Assembly: GCA_016932375.1 (NCBI GenBank)
Contig: JAFGDA010000205.1
Coordinates: 1-7,021 of the forward strand
Length of the DNA: 7,021 nucleotides
Direction: 5' to 3'
From: Actinomycetota bacterium
Lineage (GTDB): Bacteria; Actinomycetota; Humimicrobiia; Humimicrobiales; Humimicrobiaceae
Shown: piece after piece, positions 1-6,424 of the stretch
Layout of the letters: each line of letters opens with the position of its first letter
Numbering within the stretch: position 1 is the stretch's first letter
The notes under the pieces: generated by a model
The model's input: only the letters and a program-made list of their open reading frames with translations
Told to the model about the DNA's origin: nothing
Database searches by the model: none
Position numbers and translations under genes: made by a program

Positions 1-42
1 ATAATAATACTTTTATAAATTTTTAAAATATCTGGCTTTTCC

Positions 43-50
43 TGGAGGAA
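43..50 (+). promoter_or_regulatory. Shine-Dalgarno site of dapA
   Basis: TGGAGGAA lies just before the dapA ATG at 54, with GGAGG ending 5 nt upstream of it. It is the strongest ribosome-binding site in the window and fixes the dapA start. The remaining upstream bases (1-42) are very AT-rich and contain stop codons in all three forward frames by base 26. Any upstream gene therefore ends at or before that point. No convincing -35/-10 pair is visible there. Confidence 0.85.
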
Positions 51-53
51 ATA

Positions 54-947
54 ATGAAGATAGCAGAAAAACTGGGTGAATTGATAACTGCAATGGTGAC
101 TCCTTTTGATATTGAAAACAGGCTGGATCTTGAAATATGCGGAAAATTAATGGAGCATCTATGTGAAAGTTGTAGCGATTCAATCCTTTTATCAGGGACT
201 ACAGGGGAATCACCAACATTGAGTGATGAGGAAAAAATAAGGCTTTTTGAATATGGGGTAAAGAATTATGGTGACAGGGTAAAGATAATTGCCGGAACAG
301 GATCGAATGACACAAGGCACTCCATTGAACTTTCAAGAGAGGCTGAAAGGATCGGGTGCCATGCAATCCTACTTGTTACACCTTATTATAACCGGCCTTC
401 GCAATGGGGGCTTTACAAACATTTTGAAGCCATTGCCGGTGAAGTAAAAATACCGGCAATTATATACAATGTCCCAACGAGGACTGCATGCAATATTGAC
501 TCTAAGACGTGTATTGAACTTTCAAGGCTGCATAACATCATGGGGGTTAAGGAGGCAAGCAGCAATTTCAGGCAGATATCAGAGATCATAAGGGGTTGTG
601 AGGAAGGTTTTCTGGTATACAGCGGAAATGACGGAGATACACTGCCAGTACTTTCCCTTGGTGGGTACGGAGTCATAAGTGTCGCTTCCCATATAGTGGG
701 CAGTGACATAAAGAAGATGATAACAGCATTCAAAAAGGGAAATATTAAGGAAGCATCAGGTCTTCACGGCAGACTTCTTGATATATTTTATGGAATATTT
801 ATAGCAACAAATCCCATACCCATAAAAGAAGCGCTCAATCTTATGGGAATAAAAGCAGGTACTTGCCGCATGCCGCTTGGTTCAATGACTGAAATTGAGC
901 TTGAGGCTTTTAAAAAAATACTGAGGTTGCATAATCTTATAGAATAG
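54..947 (+). CDS. dapA: 4-hydroxy-tetrahydrodipicolinate synthase (DHDPS)
   Basis: Cytosolic class I aldolase that condenses pyruvate with aspartate-semialdehyde. This is the first committed step to diaminopimelate and lysine, and so supplies the peptidoglycan cross-link residue. The 297-residue product has normal family length and forms one TIM-barrel domain. Visible motifs are SGTTGES (47-53, with the Thr49-Thr50 pair of the proton relay), PYYNRP (110-115, with the Tyr that reaches across the dimer), IYNVPTRT (137-144, with catalytic Tyr138 and substrate-carboxylate Arg143) and GVKEASS (164-170, with the Schiff-base Lys166). The Thr/Tyr/Arg set favours DHDPS over N-acetylneuraminate lyase or keto-deoxy-sugar aldolases, which share the Lys and Tyr. 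The ATG start has a strong, well-spaced Shine-Dalgarno site. A 141-nt gap separates it from rnj, the widest gap in the cluster, so rnj onward may have its own promoter. Nothing in the gene looks damaged. Confidence 0.97.
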   Translation: MKIAEKLGELITAMVTPFDIENRLDLEICGKLMEHLCESCSDSILLSGTTGESPTLSDEEKIRLFEYGVKNYGDRVKIIAGTGSNDTRHSIELSREAERIGCHAILLVTPYYNRPSQWGLYKHFEAIAGEVKIPAIIYNVPTRTACNIDSKTCIELSRLHNIMGVKEASSNFRQISEIIRGCEEGFLVYSGNDGDTLPVLSLGGYGVISVASHIVGSDIKKMITAFKKGNIKEASGLHGRLLDIFYGIFIATNPIPIKEALNLMGIKAGTCRMPLGSMTEIELEAFKKILRLHNLIE

Positions 948-982
948 ATTTGAATAAAATAATGGGTGCAAAGAATGGATCA

Positions 983-1024
983 ACCAGGGGGCGGCAGGAA
1001 AAATACCTGTAGCTCCGGCCTGGT
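983..1024 (+). other. Irregular GC-rich hairpin between dapA and rnj
   Basis: ACCAGG (983-988) can pair with CCTGGT (1019-1024). Inside it GGG (989-991) can pair with TCC (1014-1016), and GCAGG (994-998) with CCTGT (1006-1010, one G-U pair), closing a 7-nt A-rich loop. This is the most GC-rich patch of an otherwise AT-rich gap. It has no downstream T-run, so it is not a standard intrinsic terminator. It could be an RNA processing or stabilising element, or chance. The structure was drawn by eye without an energy calculation. Confidence 0.35.
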
Positions 1025-1026
1025 AA

Positions 1027-1055
1027 TTGATGGGAATATACATGAAGTATATTAA
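1027..1055 (+). promoter_or_regulatory. Inverted repeat with candidate promoter/operator upstream of rnj
   Basis: AATATAC (1035-1041) and GTATATT (1047-1053) form a perfect 7-bp inverted repeat around a 5-nt centre. TTGATG (1027-1032) resembles a -35 box. TATTAA (1050-1055, 17-nt spacing) or TATATT (1048-1053, 15-nt spacing) could be the -10 box, so the repeat would sit across the spacer and -10 as an operator might. Box matches are only moderate (4/6 for TTGATG and TATTAA, 5/6 for TATATT). In RNA the same repeat would give a weak AT-rich stem. The repeat is certain; its function is an inference. Confidence 0.3.
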
Positions 1056-1088
1056 GGAAGAGGTGAATCTTAAGATAAAAAGGTTAAT

Positions 1089-2756
1089 ATGGCTAAAAAA
1101 TCAAGTTTAAAATTGATTCCAATTGGAGGGTTGAGCGGTATCGGGAAAAATATGATGGTACTGGAAAAGGAAAACCAGATCATTATCATTGATTGTGGAC
1201 TTATGTTTCCTGATGAAGAAACACCGGGAATTGATTTTCTAATACCGGATTTTTCGTACATCAAGAAAAATAAGGAAAAAGTAAAAGCCATAATATTGAC
1301 CCACGGACATGAGGACCATATAGGCGCATTGCCATTTTTATTTAAGGAAATAACTGCTCCCGTTTATGCCACAAAGCTTACCCTGGGACTTGCCCGGATA
1401 AAATTTAATGGAAATATGGAAGATGATGCATTTCCCTATCATGTGATAGATACCGAGGAGAGACTGGATATAGGGCCTTTCAATATAGAATTTTTCAGGG
1501 TGAACCACAGCATCCCTGATGGGGTGGGGCTTATAATCAGGACAGATATCGGAACGGTTATACATTCCGGTGACTTTAAATTTGATCATATGCCCATAGA
1601 TAATGTGCATACCCAGTTCTCCAGGATAACGAGGGCAGGAAGTGAAGGGGTGCTTGCGCTGCTTTGCGACAGTACAAATGCCGAAGAGGAGGGATATACG
1701 CTGCCGGAACGGGACGTGGGCAAAACGCTCATGGAAAAATTTGATATTGCCCCAAGGAGAATAATAATAGCAACTTTTTCTTCCCATATACACAGGATCC
1801 AGCAGATTATGGATGTTGCAAAAAAATACAAGAAGAAGGTAGCCATATCAGGAAAATCAATTTTGAAAACCATAAGGATATCCAGCGACCTTGGTTATTT
1901 AAATATACCTGAAGATACCATAATCCCGATAAGCAGGATAGAGGATTTTCCGTTAAAGGATATTGTTATCTTGTGTACAGGCAGCCAGGGAGAACCTCTT
2001 TCTGCACTTAACCGGATGGCTCTTGGGGAACACCGCAGGGTAGGTATAATGAAGGGGGACATGGTGATAATATCCGCCTCTCCCATACCTGGAAACGAAA
2101 AGACAATTTCAAATACAATAAACATGCTCCTGAGACAGGGGGCTGAAGTCTTTTATGAATCCATAGCCGGGGTACATGTATCAGGTCATGCTGCCAGGGA
2201 GGAAATAAAAATGATGATAAACCTCGTAAATCCCAAATATTTTATTCCCATTCATGGCGAAGACAAACATAAAACGCAGAATGCACAGGTGGCTGTTTCC
2301 GTTGGTGTAGACGAGGATCATATAATAAATGCCCAGAATGGTGATATCATAAAAATGAATATGAATATGTGCAGGATATCAGGGAACATCAGCCCGAGAA
2401 CCATATACGTTGATGGAATCGGTATGGGCAACATAGAGGACATAGTACTGAAAGACAGGAAAATACTTTCAAGGAATGGGATAATATTTATTGCAGTTGT
2501 TATTGACAGCAAAGGGAAGAGGCTCCTTTATTACCCTGAATTTGTCCTTAAAGGAATAATATTTATTGAAAATTTTAATAATATAATCCAGGAAGCAAAT
2601 AACATAATCAGGAAGGCTGTGGATTTTTGTTTTGAGAAAAATATGCTTGAATCAGGCATAATTGAAAACCTGTTAAAGGACAGGATGGAGAAATTTATTT
2701 TTAAAAAAGCAGGAATTAAGCCTATAATATCAATAAAGGTTTTAATTGATATCTAA
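1089..2756 (+). CDS. rnj: Ribonuclease J (metallo-beta-lactamase/beta-CASP)
   Basis: Zinc-dependent 5'-to-3' exoribonuclease and endonuclease of mRNA decay and rRNA maturation, cytosolic. Its 555 residues match the length I recall for Bacillus RNase J1. In order: metallo-beta-lactamase core with HGHEDH (72-77; His72, His74, Asp76, His77), His140 in NHSIPD and Asp162 in SGDFK; beta-CASP domain with CDST (Asp194), SSHIHRIQQ (231-239), GSQGEP and VHVSGHA (His367); His389 in IPIHGE; then the C-terminal domain after about residue 445. All catalytic positions are present. The N-terminal motif usually written GLGEIGKN reads GLSGIGKN here. SSHIHR and VHVSGHA look more actinobacterial than bacillar, from memory. 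An in-frame stop at 1071-1073 makes ATG 1089 the only reasonable start. Its Shine-Dalgarno is weak (AAAAGG, 1078-1083), while the better GGAAGAGGTG (1056-1065) is too far away to serve it. The 3' end overlaps ftsK by 11 nt. Confidence 0.97.
   Translation: MAKKSSLKLIPIGGLSGIGKNMMVLEKENQIIIIDCGLMFPDEETPGIDFLIPDFSYIKKNKEKVKAIILTHGHEDHIGALPFLFKEITAPVYATKLTLGLARIKFNGNMEDDAFPYHVIDTEERLDIGPFNIEFFRVNHSIPDGVGLIIRTDIGTVIHSGDFKFDHMPIDNVHTQFSRITRAGSEGVLALLCDSTNAEEEGYTLPERDVGKTLMEKFDIAPRRIIIATFSSHIHRIQQIMDVAKKYKKKVAISGKSILKTIRISSDLGYLNIPEDTIIPISRIEDFPLKDIVILCTGSQGEPLSALNRMALGEHRRVGIMKGDMVIISASPIPGNEKTISNTINMLLRQGAEVFYESIAGVHVSGHAAREEIKMMINLVNPKYFIPIHGEDKHKTQNAQVAVSVGVDEDHIINAQNGDIIKMNMNMCRISGNISPRTIYVDGIGMGNIEDIVLKDRKILSRNGIIFIAVVIDSKGKRLLYYPEFVLKGIIFIENFNNIIQEANNIIRKAVDFCFEKNMLESGIIENLLKDRMEKFIFKKAGIKPIISIKVLIDI
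2735..2740 (+). promoter_or_regulatory. Shine-Dalgarno site supporting the TTG start of ftsK
   Basis: AAAGGT ends 5 nt before TTG 2746, inside the last codons of rnj. This supports a non-ATG start that overlaps rnj and suggests translational coupling. The competing ATG at 2782 has only GGGAT (2771-2775) in front of it. Confidence 0.5.
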
Positions 2757-5112
2757 AAAAATACATCCCCGGGATAAAAAGATGGCTCCAAAGACCAGAA
2801 ACGGTAAAAATTCAAAAACAAATTCAGGAAGAAAAAAAATTAGAAGCAGCCCAAAGAGTGCATCAGTCCAAAAAAATACCCGCCAGTATGTAAAGAGAAG
2901 GCAGGAGATATATGGAATAATAATAATAACTGTTTCGCTCCTGATGCTCTTCAGCCTGTTCAGTTCCCCGTCAAGCGGTTATATAAACGAAAGGATAAAC
3001 GACTTTCTTTCTTACATTTTTGGTGTAGGGAAATATATGGTTCCTTTCCTGCTTCTTGCCTGGGGAGTAAGTTTTTTCCTTGTAAGGATAAGGTATCTGC
3101 CATCACGTTTTGGATGGGGCTTCCTGCTGCTTTTCCTGTCGGTGCTTGGCCTTATCAGTAATAACCTAAAATATGACAATATCCTGGATAATATACTTGT
3201 AAAAAGCAGGGGAGGCATTACAGGTGCGGGTATTTTTTACGGGCTTTTCAAGCTTGTGGGTAAAGCAGGAGCCATTACTGTACTTACTGTTTTCCTGGTT
3301 ATATCAATAATGATAATTACCAGTATATCGCTTGCTGATATGGGTAGGAAGGTAAAATACTTTTTAAGTAATGTAGATTTCAGGGTGTTCGGGGAATTGT
3401 TCAAAAAAAGCAATGAAGATGGGCTCCCCCTGAAAAGAAAACCACCTGAAAAGCTTAAAAGTGATGCGGTACCTGAAGCTTCTTATTCAACTTCAGGGCA
3501 AAATGTTGAAGAAAAAAGCAGGTTTATGCAGGAACCTGAACTTGTTGACGGACTTAGTAAGGACTTATACGACAAAAAACCTAAAAACAGTCAGGAAATC
3601 ATAGATGAAACTGTCACAGTTAAAAACAGGCAGCTTGAGATGCCCATTATGGAAGATGGGTCTGAAGATGAAAATTACAGGTTGCCTCCCTATAACCTCC
3701 TTAAGAAATCAAAAAACCTGCCGGCAAAGTTATACAGGCAGAGTATCAAGGAAAGGGTTAATACACTGCACAGGCTTTTTCATGACTTCGCCCTCCAGGC
3801 AAAGATTGACAGGGTGGTGAGGGGCCCTTCTGTTACCTTATATGAGGTTGTTTTATCTCCAGGTGTTAAGGTCCAGAAACTTTTCAGCCTTGAAGATGAT
3901 TTTTGTGTTGCTCTCGGTTCCCCTGACCTGAGGATTATTGCACCGATACCGGGAAAATCGGCAATTGGTCTTGAAGTCCCAAATAAGGTAAGGAGCATAG
4001 TAACCCTTGGAGACATTTATGATCCCGGGGCAAGCGAAATTAATGAAAACCTGCTTTCGGTACCTCTCGGAAAGAACCTTTCAGGCAATACTGTATACAT
4101 GGATATAAATACCATGCCCCATGTCCTTATAGCCGGTGCCACAAATTCAGGAAAAAGTTCCTGCCTTAACAGCATTATCATATCCCTTCTAATGAAGGTG
4201 AAACCCGGAGAGGTAAAATTTATAATGATAGATCCAAAAATGGTGGAACTTAGCATATATAATGGCATACCTCACCTGCTTTCTCCAGTGGTTGTGAATC
4301 CCAAGAAAGCAGCATCTGCACTGAGCTGGGCCGTTGAGGAAATGGAAAAAAGGTTCAGGGTTCTTGTTGAAAGAAACTATAAATCACTTGCTGAATATAA
4401 CAGGGATGCAAAAGAATATCAGGGAGAGGATAAGAATTTTAAACCACTTCCTTATATAGTGGTGTTCATAGATGAGCTCGCAGATCTTATGATGATTGCA
4501 GCAGCCGAAGTGGAAGACAGTATATGCAGGATAGCACAGATGGGAAGAGCCGTAGGCATGCACCTTGTAATATCCACGCAGAGACCTTCGGTTAATGTAA
4601 TAACGGGCCTGATAAAGGCAAATATACCTTCAAGGATTGCTTTTATGGTGACATCAAATGTTGATTCAAGGGTAATACTCGACTGCTCCGGTGCAGATAA
4701 ATTAACCGGAAGAGGGGATATGCTTTACCTCCCATATTATCTGAACAGGCCAGAGCGCCTTCAGGGATCTTTTGTAACAACCAAGGAAATAGAAATGATA
4801 ACCAGGTATATAAAGGGGGTCAAGGAACCTGAATATAATATCGAGATATCAAAGAAGATAAGCCAGTCTGAACGTAAAGACATTGAAGAAGACGAGCTTT
4901 TCCTTGAAGCATTAAAAGTGGCCGTAGACTTTGGACACGCGTCAGCCTCTCTTCTGCAGAGAAGGCTCAAGATCGGATATTCAAGGGCAGCAAGGATCGT
5001 TGACCAGATGGAGAACAGGGGATACATATCAGGGTTTGATGGAAGCAAGCCGCGTGAAATACTGATAACACAGGAAGAGCTTACCAGCGTTCTGAGGGAA
5101 GAAAGTCACTAA
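2746..5112 (+). CDS. ftsK: DNA translocase FtsK/SpoIIIE
   Basis: Membrane-anchored hexameric ATPase that pumps double-stranded DNA through the closing septum for chromosome segregation, and in spore formers into the forespore. The 788 residues show a basic N-terminus (1-53), about four membrane segments (roughly 56-74, 96-116, 122-139, 174-196), a charged linker (about 200-312), the alpha/beta motor domain, and a C-terminal winged-helix gamma domain (about 715-780) that reads oriented DNA motifs. Walker A is GATNSGKSS (464-472, Lys470), with Asn where many FtsKs have Gly. Walker B is VVFIDELAD (572-580, Asp576/Glu577), followed by STQRPSVNVITG (610-621) and GRGDMLYLP (655-663). The linker is short compared with proteobacterial FtsK and similar to Gram-positive forms. 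The start is probably TTG 2746, with ATG 2782 (12 residues shorter) as the alternative. FtsK and SpoIIIE roles cannot be told apart here, as no sporulation genes are in view. Confidence 0.96.
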   Translation: MISKKIHPRDKKMAPKTRNGKNSKTNSGRKKIRSSPKSASVQKNTRQYVKRRQEIYGIIIITVSLLMLFSLFSSPSSGYINERINDFLSYIFGVGKYMVPFLLLAWGVSFFLVRIRYLPSRFGWGFLLLFLSVLGLISNNLKYDNILDNILVKSRGGITGAGIFYGLFKLVGKAGAITVLTVFLVISIMIITSISLADMGRKVKYFLSNVDFRVFGELFKKSNEDGLPLKRKPPEKLKSDAVPEASYSTSGQNVEEKSRFMQEPELVDGLSKDLYDKKPKNSQEIIDETVTVKNRQLEMPIMEDGSEDENYRLPPYNLLKKSKNLPAKLYRQSIKERVNTLHRLFHDFALQAKIDRVVRGPSVTLYEVVLSPGVKVQKLFSLEDDFCVALGSPDLRIIAPIPGKSAIGLEVPNKVRSIVTLGDIYDPGASEINENLLSVPLGKNLSGNTVYMDINTMPHVLIAGATNSGKSSCLNSIIISLLMKVKPGEVKFIMIDPKMVELSIYNGIPHLLSPVVVNPKKAASALSWAVEEMEKRFRVLVERNYKSLAEYNRDAKEYQGEDKNFKPLPYIVVFIDELADLMMIAAAEVEDSICRIAQMGRAVGMHLVISTQRPSVNVITGLIKANIPSRIAFMVTSNVDSRVILDCSGADKLTGRGDMLYLPYYLNRPERLQGSFVTTKEIEMITRYIKGVKEPEYNIEISKKISQSERKDIEEDELFLEALKVAVDFGHASASLLQRRLKIGYSRAARIVDQMENRGYISGFDGSKPREILITQEELTSVLREESH

Positions 5113-5113
5113 T

Positions 5114-5134
5114 AAGGATTGGATGGATATTTAA
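5114..5134 (+). promoter_or_regulatory. Shine-Dalgarno plus three-codon mini-ORF before cinA
   Basis: AAGGA (5114-5118) is followed 4 nt later by ATG 5123, which opens a mini-ORF of Met-Asp-Ile ending at TAA 5132-5134. It is in the same frame as cinA, whose ATG lies 9 nt beyond the stop and has no good Shine-Dalgarno of its own. It may deliver terminating ribosomes to cinA by reinitiation. It could also be a chance arrangement, with cinA read by coupling from ftsK. Confidence 0.35.
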
Positions 5135-5143
5135 AACCAGATT

Positions 5144-6424
5144 ATGAGATGTTCGATATTGACAATAGGAACCGAGCTTACGCTTGGACTTATTTTAAAC
5201 CAGAATTCACAGTATATTTCTGAAAAGGTATCGGAGTTGGGCTTTGAGTGCAATCTTGCAGTGACGGTTGGAGATGATATTGAAGATATTAAGGAAAGCC
5301 TAAAATATGCAACTGGCAGAAGTGAAATAGTCATTATAAGTGGAGGCCTCGGGCCAACTGACGACGACCTTACAAGGGCTGCTGTAGCGGAGACCCTTGG
5401 GCTCGATCTTGTAAGGGATGGAAAACTGGATGAATCAAGCCTCAAGTTTGTCAGGAAAAAAAGAACAGCAGGAATAAAGGAAAGACTTCTCAGGCAATCA
5501 TATATACCACGTGGTTCCGTACCGATTATACCGGTTATTGGAAGTGCGTCAGGGTTCAGGATAGAACTTGAAATGAGAGAAAAATACGTCTTTTGTATCC
5601 CCGGAGTACCCAAAGAAATGAAAAGCATGATGGAAAGAGATGTACTTCCATTCCTCAGGGAATTGATAAGCAACAGGCAAAGCAGGAAAAAGGTATATAA
5701 GATAAAAAAGAAGACAATACTAACAACTGATATAAGTGAGACCGAGATAGAGGAAAAGATAAAAGAAATAGCAATCCAGGCAAGAAATACCGGAATAAAT
5801 ATAGGAATAACAGCAAATCCCGGCTTAATAAAGATAATACTAATTTCACGCTGCAAAGATGATGATAAATCTGAAGAAAACCTTAAATACATAGAAGAAA
5901 AAATATCTAAAAAGATTGGAAGCGCAGTTTATGGTAAAGACGATTCCCTCATTTCGGATAATTTAAAAGATGCCATAAGCAGGACGGGAAAATGTATTAC
6001 CATTAGCACGGCAGAATCAATTACAGGCGGGTTGATTTCAAGCATAATAACAGATACACCTGGAAGCTCCGGGTTTTTCCGGGGAGGGATTATTCCTTAT
6101 TCGGATTTTGCAAAAGAAAATCTGCTTAAAATTAACAGTGAAATAATAAGGGAAAAAGGTGCAGTAAGTGCCGAGGTTTGCCTGAAAATGGCGAAAAGTG
6201 TAAAGAGATTGTTTAAATCTGACTACGCAATTTCAGTTACAGGATACGCCGGTCCTGATTATGAAGATGACAGGCTCGGCCAGGTCTTTTGCTGCATTCT
6301 CGGTCCGGATGGTTTTGAATCTGTTTATGAAAGAAGGTTTGTTGGTACCAGGACGGAAATAAAATTCAGGACCACACAATTTGTTCTAAATAAGCTTAGA
6401 AATGCAATACTTGAAAAAAAGTGA
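5144..6424 (+). CDS. cinA: CinA family protein: ADP-ribose pyrophosphatase / NMN deamidase
   Basis: Two-domain cytosolic enzyme. In characterised homologues the N-terminal COG1058 domain hydrolyses ADP-ribose and the C-terminal PncC domain deamidates NMN for pyridine-nucleotide salvage; the family is also called competence/damage-inducible. The 426 residues are full length. N-domain motifs: TIGTELTLG (7-15), SGGLGPTDDDLT (66-77), FCIPGVPKEMK (150-160). A KH-like middle (about 180-265) carries DISETEIEEKI. C-domain motifs: AESITGG (290-296) where AESCTGG is usual, PGSSGFFRGG (306-315), PYSDFAK (318-324) and TGYAGP (366-371). After TGYAGP the usual glycine-rich TPEKPVG-type loop is replaced by the acidic DYEDDRLG, so NMN deamidase activity is less certain than family membership. 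An in-frame TAA at 5132 limits the start to ATG 5144, which matches the usual family N-terminus. It follows ftsK by 31 nt, and its stop lies inside GTGA, where the thpR frame opens. Confidence 0.95.
   Translation: MRCSILTIGTELTLGLILNQNSQYISEKVSELGFECNLAVTVGDDIEDIKESLKYATGRSEIVIISGGLGPTDDDLTRAAVAETLGLDLVRDGKLDESSLKFVRKKRTAGIKERLLRQSYIPRGSVPIIPVIGSASGFRIELEMREKYVFCIPGVPKEMKSMMERDVLPFLRELISNRQSRKKVYKIKKKTILTTDISETEIEEKIKEIAIQARNTGINIGITANPGLIKIILISRCKDDDKSEENLKYIEEKISKKIGSAVYGKDDSLISDNLKDAISRTGKCITISTAESITGGLISSIITDTPGSSGFFRGGIIPYSDFAKENLLKINSEIIREKGAVSAEVCLKMAKSVKRLFKSDYAISVTGYAGPDYEDDRLGQVFCCILGPDGFESVYERRFVGTRTEIKFRTTQFVLNKLRNAILEKK
6415..6421 (+). other. A_AAA_AAG slippery heptamer at the end of cinA
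   Basis: In the cinA frame the last codons read GAA AAA AAG TGA, so bases 6415-6421 form A_AAA_AAG in the exact phase of the classic bacterial -1 frameshift heptamer, directly followed by the stop. A -1 slip would continue at GTG 6421 in the thpR frame, which is open from there to the window end. I see no strong upstream Shine-Dalgarno-like stimulator and only a weak 3-bp CCG/CGG stem downstream (6431-6441). Use of the site is therefore unproven. Confidence 0.4.

Noticed and set aside
14..19. TATAAA as a -10 box for dapA
   Set aside because: The stretch is uniformly AT-rich and the -35 position would fall outside the window, so it cannot be told from background.
413..733. 106-codon minus-strand frame inside dapA
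   Set aside because: It has no family resemblance and lies entirely within dapA, whose catalytic motifs are intact.
927..960. TTGCAT and TAAAAT near the end of dapA as a promoter
   Set aside because: The two boxes are 22 nt apart and TTGCAT matches the -35 consensus at only three positions.
962..1012. Short 16-codon ATG frame after dapA
   Set aside because: It has no Shine-Dalgarno or similarity and lies across the hairpin; too short to support.
1338..1793. 151-codon minus-strand frame inside rnj
   Set aside because: It shows no recognisable motif, and the rnj reading through the same bases carries all the catalytic residues.
3605..3820. 71-codon plus-strand frame within ftsK
   Set aside because: It overlaps the ftsK linker and start of the motor region in another frame and looks like translated noise.
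5131..5892. 253-codon open frame on the minus strand opposite cinA
   Set aside because: It has no recognisable motif, is hydrophobic and Ser/Leu-rich as expected for the complement of a charged protein, and lies opposite an unmistakable full-length cinA. It is a codon-bias shadow.
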